A stretch of DNA of 64,000 nt from Bin55 sp965116055 (GCA_965116055.1 OZ220466.1:2356001-2420000), one strand, 5' to 3'; counted from the first letter of the stretch, positions 45,182-55,688 are shown. The notes: generated by a model from the sequence alone, not told the origin. Translations and numbers: made by a program.

Positions 45182-46766
45182 GAGCCTGCGCTGTAAGAAA
45201 GCATGCGACTTGGTGAATCGTCCGGAGTCGCAGACATGCGACATCTTTGTGCGAGCATCGTCAGGCTTCAGGCCAGGGCATGGTGATCCGGCGCCTCAAA
45301 GCAGCCTGAATCGGCCTTGGACCCTAAAATCAGCCCTTGATGAGCCCCATAGTCGACGCATCCAGGTCAATCCCGGTCATGTGGCTGCAAGACATCCACG
45401 CATCCGCTTGATATTCAACGCCAGGCACACCAAGTCCCACTCGCCGCGCACGTTGTCAAGCCCACGCAGGCTGAACCGTCGAAATCCTAGTGCTTGCTTG
45501 ATCCATCCGATCGGCGCCTCGACAAGCCATTTACGCTCAGCATATTGCGCACGGCCAGCCTTGGTCGCCAGCTTTTTTGCCATGCGTGCCCGCGCCGGAT
45601 ACTTGCGCGCGTCAACCGCGGCCTGGCGCCGGCCCTCTCGACCCAACGCCACATAGCCGTCCACCCCACGCGCCTCCAGTTCCTCGAGATCCGCCTCGTT
45701 GCAATAACCCGCATCGGCCAGCACCGTCTCCGGACGCTTGCCATGAACCGCTTGCAATGCATCCAACGGCTTGGTCAATTGCCCCTGGTCGTTAGGATTC
45801 GACGACACCTCCGCCGAGACGATCATCTGGTGCTCGCCATCCACCGCCACCTGGGCGTTGTAGCACTGTTGGAAGCCTTCCGTCGAGGTCTTCATGATGC
45901 GACTTTCCGGGTCGGTGAAATTGTCCTGCGACTTCTCCTCCGGCTCCCCATACGCACGCTTGTTGCCACGCCCACGCGTCGGGTCGCGCTCTTCGTCCCC
46001 GGGCTGCCGACCACGCGCCTCATCCGCCTCACGCGCACGCGCCTCAAGACGAGCCTTCGCTTCCCGGATCGCGTCCAACCGATCCTCGCGACGACGCAAT
46101 TCAGCCGGCAACTCGTCGCCCCGAGACGCCGGACCCCAACGTTCGTCCTCCGCCTCGTCAACGGTTTGCGCCTGCTCCAGCAACAACTCGATCTCCGCCT
46201 GTAAACGACGTTCTTCCTCCTGCATGCGCGCGTAACTCATCGCCTTCCGTTTGGATGCGTTCGCACGCACCTTGGTCCCGTCAATCGCCAACTTGCCAAA
46301 GTTCGCCACGCCCAACTCGGACGCCAACCGCACCACCTCCACAAACAGCCGCTTGAAGTCCGCCAGATGACGGTGGCGGAACTCGCAGATCGTCCGATGG
46401 TTCGGAAAGTTCCCCGCCCCCAGGAACCGATACGCCACGTCTTCCTCCATCTTGCGCGCCAGACCGCGGGAGGAAAACGTGCTCGTCGCATACCCGTAGA
46501 TCAGCACCTTCAACATCATGCGCGGTTCGTAGGGCGACTTGCGACGACCATCGCCTTCATACGGCGCATACAACGCACTCAAATCCAAACCGTCCACCAG
46601 ATCGCTGACATGGTGCGCCAAATGACCCTCCGGCAGCCAATCCTTTAGATCCGGCGGCAACAACATACGTTGATCCGGACAATACGGGCGAAACGTCGTC
46701 GGCATCTCGAAGACTCCATGCGCTATATGTGTATTATCCCGTATTCAGTTTCTACGGCGCAGGCTC
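45182..46766 (-). mobile_element. IS1182-family insertion sequence, apparently complete
   Basis: This is an element of about 1585 bases. The ends are inverted: GAGCCTGCGC at 45182-45191 and GCGCAGGCTC at 46757-46766, with further partial match inward. CTAG is present on both sides (45178-45181 and 46767-46770), read as a four-base palindromic target duplication. One intact transposase fills it. Its G+C is above that of the flanking core genes. The clean ends and open frame suggest a recent insertion. Confidence 0.9.
45377..46705 (-). CDS. IS1182-family transposase
   Basis: This is a 442-residue DDE transposase. Seen: the typical start PTTFRPYCPDQRMLLPP, the N-terminal DUF772-type region with YGYATSTFSSRGLARK and FPNHRTICEFRHRH, the acidic catalytic stretch AIDGTKVRANASK, a long charged coiled-coil insert, then QCYNAQVAVD, ADAGYCNE and the C-terminal ERKWLVEAPIGWIKQALGFRRFSLRGL. 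The frame is intact and the flanking inverted ends are close, so it is probably active. Confidence 0.95.
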   Translation of the reverse strand: MPTTFRPYCPDQRMLLPPDLKDWLPEGHLAHHVSDLVDGLDLSALYAPYEGDGRRKSPYEPRMMLKVLIYGYATSTFSSRGLARKMEEDVAYRFLGAGNFPNHRTICEFRHRHLADFKRLFVEVVRLASELGVANFGKLAIDGTKVRANASKRKAMSYARMQEEERRLQAEIELLLEQAQTVDEAEDERWGPASRGDELPAELRRREDRLDAIREAKARLEARAREADEARGRQPGDEERDPTRGRGNKRAYGEPEEKSQDNFTDPESRIMKTSTEGFQQCYNAQVAVDGEHQMIVSAEVSSNPNDQGQLTKPLDALQAVHGKRPETVLADAGYCNEADLEELEARGVDGYVALGREGRRQAAVDARKYPARARMAKKLATKAGRAQYAERKWLVEAPIGWIKQALGFRRFSLRGLDNVRGEWDLVCLALNIKRMRGCLAAT

Positions 46767-46819
46767 CTAGGTGCGAATTCCGTCTCTTTTGATGTTTTCA
46801 GCCGTTCACAGGCCAATGG
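46767..46819 (+). repeat. Dispersed repeat, copy B right half
   Basis: Past the IS, GTGCGAATTCC, then TCTCTTTTGATG and GGCCAATGG continue the repeat seen in copies A and C (which have a Y-rich stretch, TCTTTTGTG, and AGCCAATAG at the same place). Joining 45107-45181 to 46771-46819 restores one copy. Confidence 0.45.
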
Positions 46820-47456
46820 TGTGCCGCTCAGGTATTGTCATGGATGCTATGGACTTATAACATGGGAGACTGCATCTCCCTCTTGATAGGCTACTTATAA
46901 AAGTTCAAAACTACCTTCAATCAAGCAAGGTAGTAAAAGGTTTGCACACACCCAATACCTACGATATGTACGGTACCATGATGACGTTACGTGCATCCAC
47001 ATTGAGTTTCAATACTGATGAGGAGCTTATCTGCTATATGCGGTCTACCATTATGGTTTCAACACCATAGGATGGGCAAGTTATCCAAGATCTCTAAATG
47101 CAAAATAAGTACACAGGAGCGATTCGAAATGATCCTGAAGTACACTTCGGGGGGTTTCAAAACTGACGCCTCCTCCGTGTGATGAGGATAACACCCCAAA
47201 GGCGGTTTATCATCCGATTTTAGCTGGTATGACGTACCTCGTTAGGCTTATCTATTGATGTCGATTTATTCAGCGTCTAGTTTTCATCCCCCATATCGTG
47301 TTGAATAAATACGATGCCGGCGCATATTCTCGCCATTAACCTTGTCGTGATTTCCCACACATAAACTGGAGCGCAAGTTCTACCAAGGCACACAGCCAGA
47401 TGTATTGAAAAATTCCTCTTAGTCACCTCAAGCTAAGCCCTTGGCGGCACGGCATG
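46820..47456. other. Non-coding spacer
   Basis: This spacer of about 640 bases lies between the IS and the terminator of the large surface-protein gene. I see no gene or RNA in it. Short inverted repeats are present, but none is convincing. Confidence 0.5.
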
Positions 47457-47487
47457 AAAACCCCGGCACGCTCGCGCGCACCGGGGC
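47457..47487 (-). terminator. Rho-independent terminator of the large autotransporter gene
   Basis: On the minus strand, CCCCGG pairs with CCGGGG across a GC-rich loop and is followed by TTTTC. It lies about 55 bases past the stop codon. The same hairpin, almost base for base, follows the second autotransporter gene. Confidence 0.85.
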
Positions 47488-47540
47488 TGGAGAAGAGCGC
47501 GCAACGATGGCAGCGCCATCATCACGCGGGGTCTGTCAGC

Positions 47541-50500
47541 TTAGAAACGCATCGTCGCGTGCAAGCCGACTTGACTATGACTGACGCCGGGACGCTCGTC
47601 CACGCGTCCAGCGGCCAGGCGGACATCCAGATCCTTCGCCTGGCGCACCCATGGCCGCACGCTCGCGCCGACCAGCAGCTCGCGCCGGGTCCCATCGCTC
47701 ATGCGCACATCCACGAACGGCGTCAACAGATAGCGTTCGCGCGCCACCAGCAGACCGTAGCCTACCTGGGTTTCCAGCGACGCCTGCGCCCCGCCGTTGG
47801 TCACGCCCGTCAGCGCGCCGTAGGACTGCCCGACGCGGAGGGTATCTTCCCACAGGATCCCCGTGCCTACCGCATCCGCACCCCAGCGCGGCGCGATCGT
47901 GACCAAGATGCCCGTCGCCTGCGCCGACGGATTCAACGTCGCCAGCAGACTGAAGCCCGACTCGCGATAGTCGTCCGCACCGTGCAACGCCAACGTGCGT
48001 CCCTGCGCTTCCAGCGAGAACGCCGAGGTCGTCATGCGGATACCGCCAGCCAGTTCCAGGCCCGAACCCGTCTCGCCATCGCCACCATCCGTGCGCACGT
48101 TCACCTGCCCGAACGGCTCCAGCATGCCGCCTTCACCCGTGTCCGTCGAGAACGACCCTTCCAGACCAAGACGGAAACGATGCACATCCGTCGCCAGACC
48201 ATCCGCCGCGCCCGGACCTTGATCCGTCTCCAACGACGCCAGCGCCGCATCCCCGCGCAACGCCAGGTCGAACCGACCAACCCGCGTCAAGGCCTGCTCA
48301 CCGCCAACCATCGCCAGCTGCGACCGTAAATCGCTGCCCGAGGTGGTCGTCGTGCCCGCCACCGTCGTATCCAGTTCACCGCGACCGAAGCCGGCCACAC
48401 CCCACAGCGACATGCGCTCACTCGGGCGGTAACTCGCATACGGCAGCACCGTCGTCAACTGCATGTCCATGGCCTGGGACGCCGTGCCCCAGGCGTAATC
48501 GGAGTCGCCGCCCTGGCGCGCCACGGCCAACCCCAGCAGCCAGCACTCGGCTACCGCGACATCCGCACCCAGATAGACGCTCGTCGCCGTGCCATCGTAG
48601 CCGCTGCCTTCGTAAGCCTGCCGATCCACATTACCCCACACCGACCACCTGGAGGCATCCTCACTCGACCCCAGGTTCAACGCAAAGCGTTGACCAAACT
48701 GCGACTGCAACTGGTCCATACCGCTCGCGCCTAACGCGGCGCCAGCCATGGGGTTGCCGCCTGCCAGCACGCCGATTGATCCCGGCGTATTGACCGCATG
48801 CACCAACTGCCAGGCTGCCGCACCCTGTTCCGCAACCGTACGCGAGGCTGCCGCAGGATCCCGCGGCGCCCACTCGTCCAACCACGCATCCAGCGTCAGA
48901 TCCGCACTGCGCGCGTCCATCGTGAGACGCGCGCCCACACTGGATGACGCACTCGCCAGCAACGCCCGACCAAACCCGGCCAGCGATTGCGCCGCCACGG
49001 CCTTCAGGGCCCCGTCACCCACCGTGACCGACCCCCTCACCGTCGCTTCGCCGCCATGCGGATCCGTCGCCGTGATCGTGAGCGTCGTCGACCCGCGCGC
49101 GATCGGACTCACCCGCGCCTGCGTCCCCGCCAGCGCCGCCGTCGCAATCCCCGCATCCGCCGTCGCCACCGTGTACGTTAATGGATCGCCATCGTCGCTA
49201 AATAGACCCTCGATCGTCGGCGTGGCGGCCGCACCGCCCACTTCCAGAACCAGCGGACTGAGCGAGTTGGCGACTTGCGGCGCCACATTCGCCACCGTCA
49301 CCTGCACCTCGTCCATGACGTGCCCACCGTCCATATCCGTCGCCGTCAACGTCAACACCGTCTCGCCCACGGCCAGACCGCGCAACGTCAACCGATGGTC
49401 CGCACCCAGCGTGGCCGCCACCAGCGTCGCCTCGGCCGTCGTCACCGTCACCGTCAACGGCTCATCCGTATCCGGATCGCTGAATACGCCGCTCACGTCA
49501 AGCGCCACATCCGCCACCCGCGTGATCGTTTGATCCATCACCGCCGCCGCCACCACCGGCGCCACATTCACCACCGTCACCTCGAACGTGTCCGTCACAC
49601 TCGCTCCGTTCGCGTCCGTCGCCGTCAACATCACCTCGGTCGCACCGACCGCCCGCGCCGTCAACGTCAACCGGGTCCCCTGCAGCATCGCCTCGGCCAC
49701 GCCACTGTCCGCGGTCATGACCGTCAGGCTCAGCGCCGCCGTCCCGTCGTCCGCATCCTGGAAGGTCGGCCCCACATCCAGGGTCAACGGCGCACGCCGA
49801 TCCATCTCCTGATCAACCAACGCCTGGGCCACTTCCGGCGCCACATTCTCTACCGTCGTCATAAACGTCGTCGACACCGTGCCGCCATCCACATCCAGCG
49901 CCGTCAACGTCAAGGTCGTCGACCCCACGGCCAGACCCCGCAGCGTCAACATCCGCTCGCGCAACGCCGCTTCCACGATGCCGCCGTCCGCCGCCACGAC
50001 CGTCACGATCACTGGCGCATCCGTATCGGGGTCATGAAAGGTCCCGCTCACATCCAGGGTCAGGTCCGCCACCCGCGTCGTCGTTTGATCCGCCACCGCT
50101 TCGGCCACCACCGGCGCGATATTCGCCACCGTCACCTCGAACGCGGTCGCAATCGTATCACCCTGATCATCCATCGCCGTCACCGTGACCGTCGTCGTGC
50201 CGACCGCCAGCGCCTGCAGCGTCAACGCCGCCCCAGCCACCACCGCATCAACCACCGAGCCATCAGCCACCATCGCCGTGAGCGCCCGAATCTCACCGTC
50301 GTCGTCCATGAACGTCCCCGTCAGGTCGAGCCCCAACGGCGCCCGCCGGTCGAACATTTGCGCATCTATCTGCATCGCCACGGTCGGCGTGACGTTCTCG
50401 ACCGCCACGACAAACTCGTGCGCGGCCGTGCCGCCATCCGCATCGGTCGCCGTGACCGTCACCGTCGTCAACCCCACATGAAGACCTTCCACCGTGAGTC

Positions 50501-53500
50501 GATGCCCCGCCACAGCCGCCGTCGCAATCATCGGGTCGGCCACCGCCACCGTCAGCGCCAACGGCTCGTCCGTATCCGGATCCCGGAACAGCGCGCTCGC
50601 ATCATACATCAGGTCATGGATGCGGGTCAGGGGCTGGGGGCCTACCGCCGTCGCCACCACCGGGTCGACATTGACGACCGTGACCGTCACGGTCGTCATC
50701 GCCCGACCGCCGTCATGATCCGTCGCGTGCACGGTCACGGCCGTTTCGCCCACCGCCAACCCCGTCAGCGTCAGCTGACCGTCCGCCAGGTCGATCGCGC
50801 CGACCGCCACGATCCGCTCATCCGCTGCCGTCGCTTCCAGCGTCGCCAGCTCGCCGTCGGCGTCCACAAAGGTGTCACTGACATCCACCGTCAACGGGTC
50901 AATCCGATCAAGCGCTTGCGGCGCCACGTCCATGGCCACCGTCGGCGCCACATTGACCACCGTCGCCGTCAGCGTCGAGGTCGCCGTCGCCCCGTGCGGG
51001 TCCGTCGCCGTCAACTCGATATCCACCTCGCCCAGCGCCACGCCTGCCAGCGTCAGCGTCGTGCCGGCTACCGTGGCCGTCGCACGGTCCGCGCCCTCGC
51101 CCACCGGCGTCGCCGTGATGACCAGGCTGTCCGAGCCGTCGTCCGTATCGGTGAACAGCCCGCCGAGATCCACCGCCTGCGGCGTCACGCGATCCAGCGT
51201 CCGCGCCGCCAACGGCTGCGCTTCCGCCGGCGCCGCATTCACCGTGATGGCCTGGCTCACCGAGGTCTTGTTGCCCGCCTCATCCGTCGCCGTCAACGTC
51301 AGCGTCGCCATCCCCGAGGCCCGACCGACCAACGTCGCCGTCGCGCCATCATTGGTCACCACCACCAGCAGCACATCTTCATCCGACGTCATCGCCTGCG
51401 GTAGCCCCAACATATCGCCTTCATCCGGATCCGTAAACAACCCCGCCAGGGCCAGATCGAATGTCGACCCGACGTTCAGCGTGTCCGCCGTCGGTAGCCG
51501 CGCCATGAACGCATCCTTGTCCGCCACCGGCGGCTGATTCGTCGTCACCTTCACCATGAACTTCAATGTGACCGTGCCGCCCTCGCCATCGTCCGCCGTC
51601 AACGTGATCGTCGCCATCCCTTCGCTCAGACCCCGGATCGTCACCTGATCCAGACCGCTCACCGTCACCGTGGCCACCTGCTTCATGGAGGAGGCAGCAT
51701 CCACTTTCAACCGATCGCCGTCCTCGTCCGTGAAATAACCGCCGACCGCCAGCGTCAGCGACCCATCCACCGCCACCACCTGCTCCGCGATCGTCAGCGG
51801 CTCCCCGGCCGCATCCAGCTTCACCATCGGCACGTCGTTCACGTCGGTCACGATCACGTGCACCTGCACCGTGCCGCTCTTGTCCCAACCGTCGTCCAGC
51901 GTCAACGTCAACGTATGACGATCCTGCTGTTCCGCATTCAGCCGCGCCTTCGTCCGCAACCCCAACTCGCTCGCCACCTTGCGACAGTGATTGCTCACCG
52001 TCATCTTCGGCGGCAACGCACAGAGACTGCTCTCGCCACCGTCGATCTTGCCGTTCTCGTTCGCATCCACACGACCCACGCGCACCGCCTCGAACAACTC
52101 GCTGTCCACCGTCGCCTGCACCTCGTCCGCCGAGTCCGCATCCAGGTAGGTGATCGCCGTCGCCAGGAACGTCCCCACCGGCGCATCCTCCGCCACGCTC
52201 ATGCCGAACGACCGCACCCCCGCCGGCTCGAAACTCGGCGCCACATTCGTCGCCCGTACCTTCAGCGTGAACGTTGCATCCTTCGACAACTTGCCGTCCG
52301 ATGCTGTCACCGTGATGGTGTATGTCTTTTCCGTCGTCGCCGTCGCCCCCTTGCCTGTCAGGATCAGGTCGCGACCGTCGATCTTCACCAGATCCTCGCG
52401 TAGGTTCGAATACGCGCTGAACGTCAGCGGATCACCTTCCGGATCGATGAACAGACTCGCCAGCTCGATCGGATCCGACTTTTCGTCGTTCGTCAACCGT
52501 ACCGTTCCCAACGCCTTCACCGCCTCCGCATCGGTCTCCAGTTCGTTCACGTCCTTCACCGTCACCGTGATCGGGATCGTCACCGTGTCATACCCGTCGC
52601 TCGCCTGCAACCGCACCGTCGCCATCTTCCCCGCCGGCAACTTCTCGTAATCCACCAGCGCGCCCGTCAACGACACGTTCCCCGAGTTGTCCTTGTATTT
52701 CCAGCAACTGCCGCCTTCCGTCAGCGTGTACGTCGCATACTTCTTCGCCGGACACGGCGTCCCTACGACTTTGTAGTGCACATCCGTGTCAGTGGTATCC
52801 AGATCCCCCGCATTCCAATCGTCCGCCGTAGTGTCCGTCGTCCCGGGTACCACCGACGCCACCAACGCGTCCGCACCCGTGCCTTCGTTGACCGTCGTGC
52901 GAAAACCGACCGAGCCGCCCGCAAACGCAGGCGGGTTGTTCACCCCTTTCTTCACGATCACCGTGATCTTCGCATACGTCGAAGACACCTTTGTAGGGAC
53001 GGCCGCGCCACCTTCGTTCGCACCCGTCCTCACATACACCTGCGCGAGATACGTGCCCTGGGTGGTTTGGTCATACGCCGTCAGGATGACACGCGATCCT
53101 TGGAGATTCGCCTTCACCACGTGTTGACCTGGATGCGGCGTGGGGTCGCCACGAGTTGTGCCGTAGGCAACGCAATACACGTTCCCATCCCCTGCGGCTG
53201 CAAGTCCTCGCACTCCATAGACTAAATGTCCTCTGATCGCCCCTTGTCCTATCATATTTGAGGGCGCAGCACTCGAATGAATCTGGCTATCAACTCCAGG
53301 GGTATTGGCCGTGCGGTTGTCGCAAACTATTACATCATGTGTTCCCGTTGACATAAACGCTTCAGGTGACGCGTCCGGGTCGCGAAATATCCGGTTGAAA
53401 CTGATCGAGGTCGATTCGCCCGCGTTCAGGTACACCCGGGACGCGCCTGGCGGTTGCAAGTCATCGCCGCTACGGTCGTCGGCGGCGGCGGTGCCGCCTT

Positions 53501-54128
53501 TCTCATAGGTAAACGGCGCCAGTACGACCGGACCTTCGTTCACATCATTGAGGTTCAACGTCAGCGTCAACGTATCCACCACTTTATCGCCCTTGTGCGC
53601 ATGGACCGTGATCACGTACTTCGAGGACGTCTCATAATCCAATATCGCCTTGGCTTTCATCTTGACGTGACCACCCGTCGCGCCATTCGTGCCGTCATTC
53701 GCACTCTTGGACGCCACGCTCTTGCAATTGGCCGTCCCCGTGAGGGCAAATAGGTCACTGGACTTGCCCCCAGCATCCGTCACTGCCACCGTATAACAGG
53801 CATCAGCCAAGGCCGGCGTCGTCCGCGCCGCGTCAATTTCACGGTTGAGCAGACTATTCGCAGCGCCATTCGTACTCGCGCCTCCTTGCGTGCCCGCGCC
53901 ATCCGCAGCCCAATGATGCCTACCAGCCGTGCGCGTCGGATTGCGCACATAAGCGCCATGACCTGACGGGTGAGATGCAAGAAAATATACGCCTTCATCA
54001 AACGATACACTCACCGCATCCGCCTCGAAGGCCTCCTCGGCGAGTGCCTGACTTCCTAACCATGCGGTCAGTAGAGCGACCAATAAACTGCCGCCAAACC
54101 GGCAGCATCGCGTCGTGTTATGAACCAT
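47541..54128 (-). CDS. Giant Ig/cadherin-like autotransporter-type surface protein
   Basis: This is a surface protein of about 2195 residues. Seen: a signal peptide ending QALAEE, an N-terminal region of about 200 residues, cadherin-like stretches to about 960 with D-V-N-(E/D) joints, then about nine Ig-like modules of roughly 83 residues to about 1710. Each module carries LTLT/VTVTA strands and ends in TVxNVAPxVA. The last 485 residues form an outer-membrane barrel ending in Phe (HATMRF). ATG 54128 is chosen because GGAGAAGGG lies just upstream; the frame stays open 57 codons further back. G+C is far above the neighbouring core genes. Adhesion or self-association at the cell surface is the likely role. 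It interrupts the suhB-secF neighbourhood. Confidence 0.9.
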   Translation of the reverse strand: MVHNTTRCCRFGGSLLVALLTAWLGSQALAEEAFEADAVSVSFDEGVYFLASHPSGHGAYVRNPTRTAGRHHWAADGAGTQGGASTNGAANSLLNREIDAARTTPALADACYTVAVTDAGGKSSDLFALTGTANCKSVASKSANDGTNGATGGHVKMKAKAILDYETSSKYVITVHAHKGDKVVDTLTLTLNLNDVNEGPVVLAPFTYEKGGTAAADDRSGDDLQPPGASRVYLNAGESTSISFNRIFRDPDASPEAFMSTGTHDVIVCDNRTANTPGVDSQIHSSAAPSNMIGQGAIRGHLVYGVRGLAAAGDGNVYCVAYGTTRGDPTPHPGQHVVKANLQGSRVILTAYDQTTQGTYLAQVYVRTGANEGGAAVPTKVSSTYAKITVIVKKGVNNPPAFAGGSVGFRTTVNEGTGADALVASVVPGTTDTTADDWNAGDLDTTDTDVHYKVVGTPCPAKKYATYTLTEGGSCWKYKDNSGNVSLTGALVDYEKLPAGKMATVRLQASDGYDTVTIPITVTVKDVNELETDAEAVKALGTVRLTNDEKSDPIELASLFIDPEGDPLTFSAYSNLREDLVKIDGRDLILTGKGATATTEKTYTITVTASDGKLSKDATFTLKVRATNVAPSFEPAGVRSFGMSVAEDAPVGTFLATAITYLDADSADEVQATVDSELFEAVRVGRVDANENGKIDGGESSLCALPPKMTVSNHCRKVASELGLRTKARLNAEQQDRHTLTLTLDDGWDKSGTVQVHVIVTDVNDVPMVKLDAAGEPLTIAEQVVAVDGSLTLAVGGYFTDEDGDRLKVDAASSMKQVATVTVSGLDQVTIRGLSEGMATITLTADDGEGGTVTLKFMVKVTTNQPPVADKDAFMARLPTADTLNVGSTFDLALAGLFTDPDEGDMLGLPQAMTSDEDVLLVVVTNDGATATLVGRASGMATLTLTATDEAGNKTSVSQAITVNAAPAEAQPLAARTLDRVTPQAVDLGGLFTDTDDGSDSLVITATPVGEGADRATATVAGTTLTLAGVALGEVDIELTATDPHGATATSTLTATVVNVAPTVAMDVAPQALDRIDPLTVDVSDTFVDADGELATLEATAADERIVAVGAIDLADGQLTLTGLAVGETAVTVHATDHDGGRAMTTVTVTVVNVDPVVATAVGPQPLTRIHDLMYDASALFRDPDTDEPLALTVAVADPMIATAAVAGHRLTVEGLHVGLTTVTVTATDADGGTAAHEFVVAVENVTPTVAMQIDAQMFDRRAPLGLDLTGTFMDDDGEIRALTAMVADGSVVDAVVAGAALTLQALAVGTTTVTVTAMDDQGDTIATAFEVTVANIAPVVAEAVADQTTTRVADLTLDVSGTFHDPDTDAPVIVTVVAADGGIVEAALRERMLTLRGLAVGSTTLTLTALDVDGGTVSTTFMTTVENVAPEVAQALVDQEMDRRAPLTLDVGPTFQDADDGTAALSLTVMTADSGVAEAMLQGTRLTLTARAVGATEVMLTATDANGASVTDTFEVTVVNVAPVVAAAVMDQTITRVADVALDVSGVFSDPDTDEPLTVTVTTAEATLVAATLGADHRLTLRGLAVGETVLTLTATDMDGGHVMDEVQVTVANVAPQVANSLSPLVLEVGGAAATPTIEGLFSDDGDPLTYTVATADAGIATAALAGTQARVSPIARGSTTLTITATDPHGGEATVRGSVTVGDGALKAVAAQSLAGFGRALLASASSSVGARLTMDARSADLTLDAWLDEWAPRDPAAASRTVAEQGAAAWQLVHAVNTPGSIGVLAGGNPMAGAALGASGMDQLQSQFGQRFALNLGSSEDASRWSVWGNVDRQAYEGSGYDGTATSVYLGADVAVAECWLLGLAVARQGGDSDYAWGTASQAMDMQLTTVLPYASYRPSERMSLWGVAGFGRGELDTTVAGTTTTSGSDLRSQLAMVGGEQALTRVGRFDLALRGDAALASLETDQGPGAADGLATDVHRFRLGLEGSFSTDTGEGGMLEPFGQVNVRTDGGDGETGSGLELAGGIRMTTSAFSLEAQGRTLALHGADDYRESGFSLLATLNPSAQATGILVTIAPRWGADAVGTGILWEDTLRVGQSYGALTGVTNGGAQASLETQVGYGLLVARERYLLTPFVDVRMSDGTRRELLVGASVRPWVRQAKDLDVRLAAGRVDERPGVSHSQVGLHATMRF

Positions 54129-54773
54129 CGTCCCTTCTCCTTTCTCAGTATCGGGTTCGATTCGTGGGATACAGCCAGCGCCAGACTGCGTGCTTGACAT
54201 GCCTCCAAACGGATATGACACGCGCCGTCTAACCACCTTGAAGGCTGACAAAATATGGGCTACTTGACGATGAGCAGCGCCTAACTTGAAACAATGCAAG
54301 GGATCTCTCCTCCAGTGACCAATGCCTTACCCTGGAACCGCTGCCACGCAAATCAACCTATCCTGAACCCTCACGCGACGTAAAGATCGTCTATTCAGGT
54401 ATGTAGGACCGTGAGGGTCTCGTCTGTTACATAGGCGTACCCCCCCCCCCAAAAAAATTTTTTCAAGGTGAGGCCGGGTCCTGGTGCGTTAAACCTCGTC
54501 ATGACATCAAGCATCACCAAAACGGGATAGGTTGTGGCATAGGAACTAATGGACGTAAGCCGACACGACAATCATCGCGGTCAACAAACTTCCAACCAAC
54601 GTAAGAGAACAAATCTTATCATACATTTCCCCCAAGGACACCTTCAACCTCCTATTTCACTGATCTTTTGGTCTCATCATCGGTAGACCTTTTTAACTTC
54701 TAAGCTGGGTTTGATCGGTAGCGCAAAGTGAACCTCAACTATCAAAGCCAAGACCTAAACTCCACTTGCGCCA
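54129..54773. other. Leader and spacer upstream of the autotransporter gene
   Basis: This spacer of about 645 bases lies between secF (transcribed in the same direction, upstream in sequence order) and the surface-protein start. It holds the homopolymer tract below. No other gene is evident. Confidence 0.5.
54440..54463. repeat. C11-A7-T6 homopolymer tract
   Basis: Eleven C, then seven A, then six T in a row lie about 310 bases upstream of the surface-protein ATG. On that gene's strand the order is A6-T7-G11. Long G/C runs change length by slippage during replication and often switch surface genes on and off. Confidence 0.95.
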
Positions 54774-55688
54774 CTAAACCTGCGCCTCGCTGCCTTCTTT
54801 CTGCGGTAATGCAAGATCGTCACTCTGAATGTTCAACATGATCAATAGGTTAGCTGCTACATAAATCGACGAATAGGTGCCAATCACTACACCGATCGTT
54901 AATGCCGTGGCAAATCCTGATATTTGCTCGCCACCTGCAATCAGGAGAGCTACTAACACCAAGAGTGTCGTCAATGAGGTCACCAACGTGCGTCCTAATG
55001 TTTGATTTAACGACATATTGATAATTTCAATGGGATTACGACGACGAACGCCCCGGAAATTCTCTCGGATCCGGTCCGATACGACGATCGTATCGTTTAG
55101 CGAATAGCCGATCACAGCCAACAAGGCGGCCAATTCCGGAAGGTTGAACGTCCATCCAAACATGCAAAACAATCCGACGACGATCACGACATCATGCAGG
55201 AGAGCTGCTACTGCACCTAGGGCAAATTTACCCGTGAACCGAAACATGATGTAAACTAACACCATGCCCAAAGCAACCAATAGCGCTAGCCCACCCTTTT
55301 CAGTCAATTCTTCGCCGACGGCAGGTCCCACAAACTCCGAGCGGCGCAGACTCGTCTCGCCAAGTCGATCTGCGAGTAAGCGTTGAATGCTGTCACCGAC
55401 GGTAGATTGGTTCACTCCGGCTATCGGCGGCACGCGAATCTGAATTTCGGTTTCGCTACCGAGACTTTGTACTACAGTGTTGTCGTAACCGTCTTCGGCA
55501 AGCAGTGCGCGTAACTCAACCGGGTCAACCGGTAATTCAAATGCTAACTCGACCAACACACCGCCTGTGAAGTCAAGCCCACGGTTGACGCCTAACCATG
55601 CGAAAGCAACAATCGAAGCAAGTAATAGCAGACCGGACAAGACCGTCGCGATATGACGGTGTGCCATGAAATCAATCTTGAAATTCAT
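54774..55688 (-). CDS. secF: Protein translocase subunit SecF
   Basis: This is an inner-membrane protein of about 304 residues that works with SecD to drive export by the proton gradient. Seen: MNFKIDFM, the first helix, then GLDFTGGVLVEL, and a cluster of five helices near the C-terminus with YSLNDTIVVSDRIREN and INMSLNQTLGRT. ATG 55688 overlaps the secD stop as ATGA. Confidence 0.97.
   Translation of the reverse strand: MNFKIDFMAHRHIATVLSGLLLLASIVAFAWLGVNRGLDFTGGVLVELAFELPVDPVELRALLAEDGYDNTVVQSLGSETEIQIRVPPIAGVNQSTVGDSIQRLLADRLGETSLRRSEFVGPAVGEELTEKGGLALLVALGMVLVYIMFRFTGKFALGAVAALLHDVVIVVGLFCMFGWTFNLPELAALLAVIGYSLNDTIVVSDRIRENFRGVRRRNPIEIINMSLNQTLGRTLVTSLTTLLVLVALLIAGGEQISGFATALTIGVVIGTYSSIYVAANLLIMLNIQSDDLALPQKEGSEAQV

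Noticed and set aside
45107..46819. Composite transposon around the IS1182-type element
   Set aside because: Only one complete element is present. The IS3 remnant next to it is truncated and unrelated, so no second matching end exists in the window.
49275..51404. A 709-codon plus-strand open frame opposite the giant surface-protein gene
   Set aside because: Its composition is Arg/His-rich and mirrors the codon bias of the GC-rich repeats on the other strand. It has no domain, start context or ribosome site, so it is a shadow.
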